A stretch of DNA of 64,000 bases, from contig CBDHDM010000090.1 of NCBI GenBank assembly GCA_965261315.1, positions 124,001 to 188,000 of the forward strand, in the 5' to 3' direction. This DNA comes from Endozoicomonas sp965261315 (GTDB lineage Bacteria > Pseudomonadota > Gammaproteobacteria > Pseudomonadales > Endozoicomonadaceae). This document shows, in pieces, positions 1 to 7,768 of the stretch (within the stretch, counting starts at the first letter, position 1; each line of letters opens with the position of its first letter). The notes below the pieces were generated by a model. The model was not told the origin of the DNA, did no database searches, and saw nothing but the letters and a program-made list of their open reading frames with translations. Both the position numbers and the translations under genes were made by a program.

Positions 1-137
1 GCTTCAACGTCTTTGCCGTCGATCGCCTTGATGACTTTCTTAATGGAAGTACGAACCATAGAACGCAGGCTGGCGTTGTGCTGACGACGGTCTTCAGCCT
101 GACGGGCGCGCTTGCGTGCAGAAGGAGAGTTAGCCAT
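1..137 (-). CDS. rpsT: 30S ribosomal protein S20 (N-terminal part, runs off the window)
   Basis: The reverse strand from 137 encodes MANSPSARKRARQAEDRRQH and continues with the basic helix of ribosomal protein S20, which binds 16S rRNA in the small subunit. About 45 of the usual 86-88 residues are inside the window. The ATG at 137-135 is preceded by a good ribosome binding site (AGGAGC, reverse strand, 149-144). It is transcribed divergently from murJ, the arrangement found in Pseudomonas and relatives. Confidence 0.97.
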   Translation of the reverse strand, partial: MANSPSARKRARQAEDRRQHNASLRSMVRTSIKKVIKAIDGKDVE

Positions 138-518
138 TTCGGTGCTCCTGGAAAATCAATTTGTTTGGGTTGTCTCAGGGCGGCTTAGGGGCACCCTGCA
201 TGGAATAGGTTGTTTGCCGCAGTTACTGCCAACATCCCGGGTAAGACATTGTCAGCCCATATCCCAGTTTTTCTAGCTCAGGGCTGTATTCAGCTCAAGG
301 CTATTTAGTCGCGGAACTATGCCGACTTAGCGAGTGCTTGTCAATACGACATACTGCCTGTGAAGCTTTGAATCTGCCGGACTGGGGCGCTTTTTATACG
401 ACTGTACGAGGAGCCTTTGGGAGCGTTTCCATACAATTTCAGAAATATCGTGGGCAAACCGCTATTACGTTGGATATGATGATCTGTTTATTCTTATACT
501 TTTTAATTAAGTCTTGAA
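138..518. promoter_or_regulatory. Divergent intergenic region rpsT / murJ
   Basis: This 381-base gap between the divergent genes rpsT and murJ must hold promoters for both. A possible murJ promoter is TTGGAT (470-475) and TATACT (495-500), with a long 19-base spacer just upstream of the murJ ATG. No convincing ribosome binding site precedes murJ. No gene, hairpin or repeat stands out elsewhere in the gap. Confidence 0.35.
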
Positions 519-2096
519 ATGAGCGACTCCGAAAACAGTCCACCATTCAATCAGCCCGAACAGAAAAAGTCCGGGTTACTGAGGTCCAGCCTGGTGGTGG
601 GAATTATGACCATGCTTTCTCGAGTACTTGGTCTGGCCAGAGATGTGGTGGTTGCTGGCTATTTTGGCTCTACGGCTTCGGCTGATGCCTTTTTTGTGGC
701 TTTTAAAATACCGAACTTTCTTCGCCGCCTTTTTGCCGAGGGCGCATTTTCCCAAGCTTTTGTGCCCGTATTATCGGAATATCGCACTCAGCGGAGTTTT
801 GGTGATGTCCGGGAGTTGGTCAGCCGAGTCAGTGGAACTTTGGCGGGCACACTGGTGCTTGTGACTGTTGTGGGTGTTTTAGCTGCACCACTGTTAATCA
901 GGCTATTTGCGCCAGGCTTTATCAGTGAACCGGAAAAGCTGGCCCTTGCTGGTGAAATGTTGCGAATTACATTTCCCTACCTGCTGCTGATTTCCTTAAC
1001 CGCCTTGGCGGGTTCCATTCTTAACACCTATGGGCGCTTTGCGATTCCGGCATTTACTCCGGTACTGCTTAATCTCAGCTTGATTGGTTCTACTCTGCTG
1101 CTCACGCCCTGGTTTGATGAGCCAGTGATGGCGTTAGCCTGGGGAGTGGCGATTGCGGGTATTTCTCAACTGCTGTTGCAGATTCCCTTTCTTTTGCAGA
1201 TTCGTTTACTGCCTGCACCCAAGTGGGGGCCTCAGCACGAAGGAACCCGGCGAATTATGAAACTGATGATACCGGCGCTGTTTGGTGTATCAGTCAGTCA
1301 AATCAATCTGTTGCTGGATACTGTGCTTGCCTCTTTTCTGCAAACGGGGAGTGTGTCCTGGCTTTATTACTCGGATCGGTTGTCGGAACTCCCACTCGGC
1401 GTTTTTGGTATTGCCATTGCAACAGTAATCCTGCCAAGCCTTTCAACCCGGCACGCAGAAGCCGATGGCAGGCACTTCTCGAGAACGCTGGATTGGGCAA
1501 TCCGTCTGGTATTGCTGATTGGTGTTCCTGCAGCAGTAGCCCTCTTTATACTTGCAGGCCCACTGATTGCGACACTGTTTGACTATGGTGAGATGACCGA
1601 CCGCGATGTGTTGATGTCGGCCATGAGCTTGAAAGCATACTCTCTCGGTATCATTGCTTTTATGCTGATCAAGGTGTTGGCTCCGGGTTATTTCGCCCGG
1701 CAGGATACCAAAACACCAGTAAAAATTGCCATTAAGGCAATGGTGGCCAATATGGTATTTAACCTGATTCTGGTCTTCCCGCTTCAGCATGCGGGGCTGG
1801 CTCTGGCAACAACCCTTTCCGCCTTCCTCAATGCCGGGTTGCTCTACCATGGGCTTAAAAAGTCTGAAGTTTACAAACCAGCCGCTGGCTGGAGGCTCTA
1901 TTTTGTCCGACTTCTGATTGCTAACCTGGCTATGGCAGCCACTCTGTACTTGTTGGCAGCAGAAATGGATAGATGGTTGGACTGGTCATTGCTTGAGAGG
2001 GTTACTCAAACAGGTATGCTGGTACTTTCTGGTATAGTGATTTACATCGTTGTACTTTTGGTCAGTGGTGTCCGGCCAAGGCATTTCAGGCACTGA
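519..2096 (+). CDS. murJ: Lipid II flippase MurJ
   Basis: This 525-residue polytopic inner-membrane protein of the MOP (MviN/MurJ) family flips lipid II across the cytoplasmic membrane for peptidoglycan synthesis. The N-terminal stretch with MLSRVLGLARDVVVAGYFG and the following FKIPNFLRRLFAEGAFSQAF are signature MurJ sequences, and the hydrophobic pattern fits about 14 membrane helices. The length is normal for the family. The ATG at 519 gives a 20-residue cytoplasmic lead before the first helix; its ribosome binding site is weak. In Pseudomonas murJ lies directly upstream of ribF; here a large unrelated gene on the other strand separates the two. Confidence 0.97.
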   Translation: MSDSENSPPFNQPEQKKSGLLRSSLVVGIMTMLSRVLGLARDVVVAGYFGSTASADAFFVAFKIPNFLRRLFAEGAFSQAFVPVLSEYRTQRSFGDVRELVSRVSGTLAGTLVLVTVVGVLAAPLLIRLFAPGFISEPEKLALAGEMLRITFPYLLLISLTALAGSILNTYGRFAIPAFTPVLLNLSLIGSTLLLTPWFDEPVMALAWGVAIAGISQLLLQIPFLLQIRLLPAPKWGPQHEGTRRIMKLMIPALFGVSVSQINLLLDTVLASFLQTGSVSWLYYSDRLSELPLGVFGIAIATVILPSLSTRHAEADGRHFSRTLDWAIRLVLLIGVPAAVALFILAGPLIATLFDYGEMTDRDVLMSAMSLKAYSLGIIAFMLIKVLAPGYFARQDTKTPVKIAIKAMVANMVFNLILVFPLQHAGLALATTLSAFLNAGLLYHGLKKSEVYKPAAGWRLYFVRLLIANLAMAATLYLLAAEMDRWLDWSLLERVTQTGMLVLSGIVIYIVVLLVSGVRPRHFRH

Positions 2097-2480
2097 AAAT
2101 CGAGGGTCACGAAATGATTGAGCCCGTACTGTTTTGTACGGTTTGAAAAGTAGGTGTGGGATTCTCTTTTAGAAAGGAGGTGCTTTAGTTAGTTGATTCT
2201 TGAGTGAAAAATTGCCACTTCACTTTAGTTCTTCCATCTTTAGATAAAGCGTGAAACTGCGATCTGTATATACTGCAGGGTCGGTTATTTTTACCATCAT
2301 TAATTTCAAAGATAGTAACTTCTTTTAAATATCAAGCTTCACAGAGTCTAAGTGTCCAGTCATATGGAGTAACATGCCTGGCTCATTGAGCCGCTGTTAA
2401 GAGCAGCTAGCCTCTGAATCAGAGAGCCAGACTTCATCTGGCGGTATTTCTGCAAGCTGGAAAGTGGTTTATTTATTTGA
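2097..2480. other. Intergenic region between convergent murJ and the 1299-residue gene
   Basis: There is no gene in these 384 bases. A small hairpin (CCGTAC, loop TGTTTT, GTACGG, 2124-2141) followed by TTT lies 28 bases after murJ and could be a weak terminator. The rest is AT-rich sequence in which I see nothing else. Confidence 0.5.
2124..2144 (+). terminator. Possible weak rho-independent terminator of murJ
   Basis: A 6-bp perfect stem (CCGTAC/GTACGG) with a 6-base loop is followed by only three T residues, placed just after the murJ stop. The stem is short and the T-run poor, so the call is tentative. Confidence 0.35.
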
Positions 2481-5400
2481 TCATGCCGGCATAAGGGAAG
2501 ACTCTCCAGCCAACTGCGTTTTAAGGGCTGTAAATCCTTCAATTACCTGCTCAAGTTTTTGTGCTGCAGAATATTGTTCATCGCAAATAGATCGGTCGAG
2601 TTTCCATTCATTCGCTGACTTTTCCAACAGTGATTCATAAGTAGTATCTTTTTTTGTGTTTGCATGATTGCCTGCTGACCTGTCTGTTTGCCCGGCTGTG
2701 AATCCAGGTGCTTTTGTTCTAAGCATTTTGAAAAGCTCCTTCCTTATGGTTAAAAGATCAGACATGTCAGGTACAGGGAGTAGATCTTTCAGATGCTGTT
2801 TGACCTGTTTCATTTCTTCAATGATAAAGGCTATTCGTTGGTGAAGATGGTTCATTTGCTCAACATGTTCTGCTTTTCCAGGGCTTATTATCATCTCCTG
2901 TGTCAGTTGATGGCTGGCATTTCTGGCTCGGGCAAGGGCTATTTCATACAGGGATGCACTGTAGGATGCACGCTTAATAAGAGTTTGAACCTGCTCTGGG
3001 TTAGATAATATGGTAAGAAAATGGATGCTGTTTAAACTGACTGGCTGATTTGGATCTTTGTCGTATAGCCATTTAGAGTCATACTGTTTTGGCTTTGCAA
3101 AAGCTTCTTCGCGGGCTTTAGCGCAGAAGCTTTTCATTTTCTCAAAGTTCTCGACAAAGCGGGCAGCGCGGTTAAATTCGTCTATGTACGTACTGCATAG
3201 ACTATAGGCAATATCACCATAAACCCAGACCTGCAGTACGGGCCATTTTTCAATTGCAGGAAATGTACTATCGATTCTATTAAGTTTGTTTACATAGCCT
3301 TCTTCGTGTTTTAGCTCATCTGTTAACTGTTGAAGTAGTTCTCCTGTCGGATTAACCAGTTTTAGATATTCTGCTGCAAGTTCTGGCGTCTCCAGTAGTG
3401 CAGGGTTTTCTCGGGCCATTACATCTTGAAGCTGTTTGTTTCTTTCAGCTCTGGCTTCCTGCTCTAGGGCTAACTGCTCTTTTTTCTCGCCATACGCTTG
3501 CAGTATTTTTTGGTTGCATTTTCTTTCACTTTCTTCGAGTCTCTTTAAATAATTTTGATATTCCTCCTCTATTTTAGTGAGTCGACTTTTACACTCTGTA
3601 GAAAGTTTATCGATACAATCTTCCAATTTCCGGGATTCAGTGTGATCGGGATTGATTTTCTGAATAACTTTTGTATGAACGTCGTGGAGTACCGGCCTGC
3701 AGCTGCTGTTCAGTTTATCTACAAACCGAGAATAATCCACAGTCTCATTCACTCTATGTGTTGTCAGTGTTTTTAATAACTCATTAGCGGTCTCTGTAGT
3801 AACTCTTGCTAGTCGGACTACGCGTTTTTTATTGCTGTCGGCCAGTGCCGTTAGAAACATTTTATTATCAGATATCGTTTTAAGGAGGCACATGGTGATG
3901 CTTAAGAATTCTGGACATTGTAATGATTTCACTAGAATCATTAAGATGGTATTTTCCAGTTTTTCTACAGTGTTGTATAAGAGTTTCTTGATATCGTCAG
4001 GTACTTCTGCTTCCTGCAGTGACAGTAAACTCTGCAGTGGGCCGCTTTGCAGCAGGAGGCACAGTGAATTGGTTGCCATTATGAACTCATCAGAAAATTC
4101 TGAAGAACGGTGAGATATTATTTCAATGCTATCAAGAAGACCGTCTAGCGACTGGGCCAGTTTTTCTCGAATTTCTTGTGTATCCCCATCTCCCATTTTA
4201 ATCATTTTATACACAAGGTCACAGGTAAGTTGTATATGCCACTGAATGCACTGTCTGGAAAAAGCTTCTGGTGGGTTGGCGGGTGTATTTCCGTCTACCA
4301 GGTGCTCCAGTTTTATGGATAGACAGCTTGCGAGTGCAGTTATCGTTCTGGGAGTTTCTGATAGCTGCGAGTCACCTGTGTCTTGCAAAGCTTGTACACC
4401 CTCACTCAGGGCAAAATATTCTGATCCATGTTGCACTATCGGTTGATTGGACAAATTTGGGCGACAATAAATCGTTTCTACTGGTTTGATGAATGGAGCA
4501 TGCAGTTTATAAGTTTTTGGTTCGAAGAATGGGTAGTAATACATAGTTATAAACTCAAGATTCCACAGGTCATCTTTTTCAAGCCTTTCTGTAAACTCTC
4601 TTGCTTCTTTAGTTTTGGCTATCTTTTTCATCTCGCTAATTTCTTCATCAGAATATTTATGAGATGCCAAGTGAGCTGACAGGCTATTTATTACATCTTC
4701 TCTCTCTATGAATTTTTTCGGATCTAATGAGGATGCGGCACGGCTTAGTTGCCTGCTACGAGGATGAATGTTTGCATTGGTTGTTGGTGGGGCCAGAAGA
4801 ATTTTAGATGATGGTAGTTTTTTAATTTTATTTAAGGAAGGTAATCTCACTCTGGAGTTATTTTGCCTAAGTTGCTGTTGCCATTCCTTGAGTTGTTTTT
4901 TTTGTTCACGCGGTGAAACTTTTATTTTGTTACCTCTTTCATCAAAACCATCACTTACGCGTATTTTTTGATAAAAATCGAAGCTATCGAGGTAGAGCAG
5001 CTTGAGTGCATGAGGTGTCTCTTTTGTATCAGTTCTGTTTTGTTTGAGTTGAAGCACCTGCTGAGCTGAAAAAGGAAGTTTATCAACTGGGGTGCATCCG
5101 GCTTTTTCTTTTGGTCTGCAACTGCCGTCAGATATAAATACAGACACACCAGTGTGCTCAATAGAGCAACCGATTCGGGGTGGATACTCTGCAATGGTTG
5201 ATACTACGGTTTCTATAACCTCTTCCCCTTCCACTCCATGTTCCGCTGCCTGCTGAGTAGCTGCTGGTTCAGATGGTATCGGTGAGGCAGTTTCTGTTTG
5301 CTTTGTCTCATCTGCCAACATCCCGGAACTTTCATCATCATTCTTGGCAGTCAGAAGCGTATTTGCTCTACTATCAAGCTCGCATGTTTGTAGAGGGCTG

Positions 5401-6380
5401 CTTAACGCTTCGCTGTGTTCCAGTTGTTCTTTAATGGTTAAAGATATTTTCTCTCTTTCTTGATGAGTTGAAGCGGTTTGTGAATGAGGTTCGCAGAGAA
5501 GTATATTTAAGGCTTTATGACAGGAGGCTGATGTTTTATTTGTAGTGGCTTTGCTATTTTTAAATGGTTTTGATGCCACGACTATTTCTGCTGAGCCTTT
5601 TGTTATGTCTTTTTCTTCAAACTCTTTGTTCTCAGGTTGGGAGGATTCTGATTTTTTGGCAGAAGTGTTAGGGGTAGGAATTGGTTGCTTCCAACATTTT
5701 CTGGGAAAAAACTCAACAGGGTTTGGGTTTAAAGAAGATTGACTCGGATTAATTTTTTCTGTTGTTTTCTTAACGGTTACTGTAAGAGCATATTCAGGCT
5801 GAGCAGCTATATCTTTAACAGTATGGTGCGGAGAAACTTCCTCGATGGGGTAAGCTGTTGCCGGGTCTGCTGTATATGCGAGTGTGTGGTGTTCCATTTC
5901 TGAGAATGCTGGGAGTGTACTTATTCCGCTTTGCGGAAAAACAGAGGGTTGAATGGTTGCCATTGGTTGCTGAGTTACTGGGGATTGCCAACTGTAACTT
6001 ATCTGTTTCGTATTGTACCTGACGTAGGGATGGTACTGCTGTTGAGATAGCAATCGCGCCTCTTCTTGATAATTGGAAAAGCCTGTAGAAGGATCCATCA
6101 GGGGAGCCTGCTGATTGCAAAGGAGTCGTACCGTTGGAGGTGGTGGGGTAGATGTATCCACTCCGCTGTATGCAAAAAATTGAGGGGGAGGTTGCTGGGG
6201 GAGTGATATAGCTCTAAAGGGTAGACCGGTATTTGGAAGAAGTAGTTGGAGGGCGGGGTCTACAGGTGGAATAAATTGTACTCTATTTAAAGGCGGTAAA
6301 TTTTGTTGATGTGGCCTCTCAGGGGGAATGGGCCTCGAGTATGGGATTCCCGAAATATTATATAAGTGAGGATTCGGCAT
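2481..6380 (-). CDS. Large proline-rich, coiled-coil protein of unknown function (1299 aa)
   Basis: I do not recognise a family. The first ~170 residues are rich in Pro, Gln and Tyr (runs such as PQQPPPQF and TPPPPTVR) and look disordered. Residues ~200-420 are Ser/Thr/Glu-rich. A basic stretch follows (~465-560). From ~680 to the end the protein is predominantly charged and helical, with a clear coiled coil around residues 960-1040 (EEEYQNYLKRLEESERKCNQ region). There is no signal peptide or membrane segment, so it is cytoplasmic or exported without a classical signal. Asn, Lys and AT-rich codons are more common than in neighbouring housekeeping genes, which suggests acquisition. It splits the usual murJ-ribF pair. 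Inference: a host-directed effector or structural protein. The start at MPNPHLYN is the first available ATG. Confidence 0.7.
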   Translation of the reverse strand: MPNPHLYNISGIPYSRPIPPERPHQQNLPPLNRVQFIPPVDPALQLLLPNTGLPFRAISLPQQPPPQFFAYSGVDTSTPPPPTVRLLCNQQAPLMDPSTGFSNYQEEARLLSQQQYHPYVRYNTKQISYSWQSPVTQQPMATIQPSVFPQSGISTLPAFSEMEHHTLAYTADPATAYPIEEVSPHHTVKDIAAQPEYALTVTVKKTTEKINPSQSSLNPNPVEFFPRKCWKQPIPTPNTSAKKSESSQPENKEFEEKDITKGSAEIVVASKPFKNSKATTNKTSASCHKALNILLCEPHSQTASTHQEREKISLTIKEQLEHSEALSSPLQTCELDSRANTLLTAKNDDESSGMLADETKQTETASPIPSEPAATQQAAEHGVEGEEVIETVVSTIAEYPPRIGCSIEHTGVSVFISDGSCRPKEKAGCTPVDKLPFSAQQVLQLKQNRTDTKETPHALKLLYLDSFDFYQKIRVSDGFDERGNKIKVSPREQKKQLKEWQQQLRQNNSRVRLPSLNKIKKLPSSKILLAPPTTNANIHPRSRQLSRAASSLDPKKFIEREDVINSLSAHLASHKYSDEEISEMKKIAKTKEAREFTERLEKDDLWNLEFITMYYYPFFEPKTYKLHAPFIKPVETIYCRPNLSNQPIVQHGSEYFALSEGVQALQDTGDSQLSETPRTITALASCLSIKLEHLVDGNTPANPPEAFSRQCIQWHIQLTCDLVYKMIKMGDGDTQEIREKLAQSLDGLLDSIEIISHRSSEFSDEFIMATNSLCLLLQSGPLQSLLSLQEAEVPDDIKKLLYNTVEKLENTILMILVKSLQCPEFLSITMCLLKTISDNKMFLTALADSNKKRVVRLARVTTETANELLKTLTTHRVNETVDYSRFVDKLNSSCRPVLHDVHTKVIQKINPDHTESRKLEDCIDKLSTECKSRLTKIEEEYQNYLKRLEESERKCNQKILQAYGEKKEQLALEQEARAERNKQLQDVMARENPALLETPELAAEYLKLVNPTGELLQQLTDELKHEEGYVNKLNRIDSTFPAIEKWPVLQVWVYGDIAYSLCSTYIDEFNRAARFVENFEKMKSFCAKAREEAFAKPKQYDSKWLYDKDPNQPVSLNSIHFLTILSNPEQVQTLIKRASYSASLYEIALARARNASHQLTQEMIISPGKAEHVEQMNHLHQRIAFIIEEMKQVKQHLKDLLPVPDMSDLLTIRKELFKMLRTKAPGFTAGQTDRSAGNHANTKKDTTYESLLEKSANEWKLDRSICDEQYSAAQKLEQVIEGFTALKTQLAGESSLMPA

Positions 6381-6787
6381 AAAGAAAGCCTCTGAGTTTG
6401 TTCAAGAATTGCTATGTCATGATTTTGTCAGTTTGATTATAGATATTTTCAAATACATGAGAGCAGAGAGGGGAAAGCTTTTTATTATCGTAAAGAAATA
6501 CCGGGCATTTTTATCGTAATGTTTGAGTTACTTTCCAGAGCATTAATTTGGTTCGGGCATTACGGGGTTACGGTCACTATTCTAAATCAAATACCTTCCG
6601 AATGAGGTGGATGCTTTCCTAAAGCGGGCATTGAAAGTGAGCTGTCAGGTTTTCTTTTCAACTCAGTGACCCATGTGGCCTGCTGGGGTATACTGCTCCG
6701 CTTCGTCGTTAAGCCAGCTTCGTCAGAATGGGCGTACATTGGTAAACACAGGTTGAATACAGGAAGTAAGGGAGTCTGAGCCTCTCC
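6381..6787. promoter_or_regulatory. Divergent intergenic region (1299-aa gene / ribF)
   Basis: These 407 bases are AT-rich near the unknown gene and more balanced toward ribF. The region must hold a minus-strand promoter for the unknown gene and a plus-strand promoter for the ribF-ileS group. No riboswitch-like fold or strong repeat was recognised. A reverse-strand reading frame over the 5' end of ribF is a shadow. Confidence 0.4.
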
Positions 6788-7723
6788 ATGCAGTTGATCC
6801 GCGGGTTGCACAATATCAGGCCAGAACATCAGAGATGCGTGGCCACCATCGGAAATTTTGATGGTGTACATGTGGGCCACAGGACTATTCTTGAGGCTCT
6901 GAAACAGCAGGCTTTTGAGCTGGATGCCAGGGTATGTGTCATCACCTTTGAGCCCCAGCCCAGAGAATATTTTCAAGGTGATGCTGCGCCACCAAGGCTA
7001 TCCAGCCTTCGGGAAAAGCTGGAGCTACTGGCTGAGAATCACGTGGACCAGGTACTCTGCCTGCCTTTCAATGACCGGCTTCGCAGCCTGAGCGCCGATG
7101 ACTTCGTGTTACGTGCATTGGTGGAAGGTCTGGACATTCGCTACCTGATTGTGGGTGATGACTTCCGTTATGGCTGTGATCGCAAAGGAGATTTCTCTCA
7201 TCTGGAGATGATGGGAGAGCGATACGGCTTTGAGGTCTGTGATACCCAGACTGTATTAATGCAGCAGGGACGTATCAGCAGTACTCGTATTCGTGATGCG
7301 CTGGCTGAAAATGAGTTCGCCGAAGCGGAACATATGCTTGGCAGACCATTTACCATGATTGGAAGAGTGGTTAAGGGCCAACAGTTGGGCAGAACACTTG
7401 GTTTTCCTACGGCGAACATCAGGGTGTGTCGTCGACGTCTGCCTTTGCAGGGGGTGTTTGCTGTTCGTACACTGGTGGATGGTCATCGTTTCAATGCGGT
7501 TGCCAATTTGGGCGTCAGGCCATCCGTATCTGGAGTAAAACCTCTGCTTGAAGTACATATGCTCGACTTCAAGGGAGATCTGTATGATCAGACCCTGCGG
7601 GTAGAGTTTGTTGAGAAAATCAGGGATGAACAGAAGTTTGAATCGCTTGAAGCCTTGCGGGCTGCGATTGCTAATGATATTGAAATAGCCCGCAAGCTTT
7701 TTATTAATGAATCGCGTTATTAA
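6788..7723 (+). CDS. ribF: Bifunctional riboflavin kinase / FAD synthetase
   Basis: RibF (311 aa) phosphorylates riboflavin to FMN and adenylates FMN to FAD in the cytoplasm. The N-terminal nucleotidyltransferase half shows TIGNFDGVHVGHR (the HxGH-type nucleotide-binding site) and the ISSTRIRDAL motif near residues 160-170. The C-terminal riboflavin-kinase half shows GRTLGFPTANI and NLGVRPSV. The length is standard. It precedes ileS by 45 bases and is probably co-transcribed with it, as in many gammaproteobacteria. The ribosome binding site is weak, but the start agrees with the family. Confidence 0.97.
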   Translation: MQLIRGLHNIRPEHQRCVATIGNFDGVHVGHRTILEALKQQAFELDARVCVITFEPQPREYFQGDAAPPRLSSLREKLELLAENHVDQVLCLPFNDRLRSLSADDFVLRALVEGLDIRYLIVGDDFRYGCDRKGDFSHLEMMGERYGFEVCDTQTVLMQQGRISSTRIRDALAENEFAEAEHMLGRPFTMIGRVVKGQQLGRTLGFPTANIRVCRRRLPLQGVFAVRTLVDGHRFNAVANLGVRPSVSGVKPLLEVHMLDFKGDLYDQTLRVEFVEKIRDEQKFESLEALRAAIANDIEIARKLFINESRY

Positions 7724-7768
7724 GAGTCGCGGTGACGATTAGTTCGTAGAGATTCCGGTAAACAACTT

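Noticed and set aside
1443..1850. 135-residue reverse-strand frame inside murJ
   Set aside because: It lies fully within murJ; the composition is that of an antisense shadow.
6587..6976. 129-residue reverse-strand frame near ribF
   Set aside because: It overlaps the well-supported 5' end of ribF and has no recognisable domain; it is a shadow.
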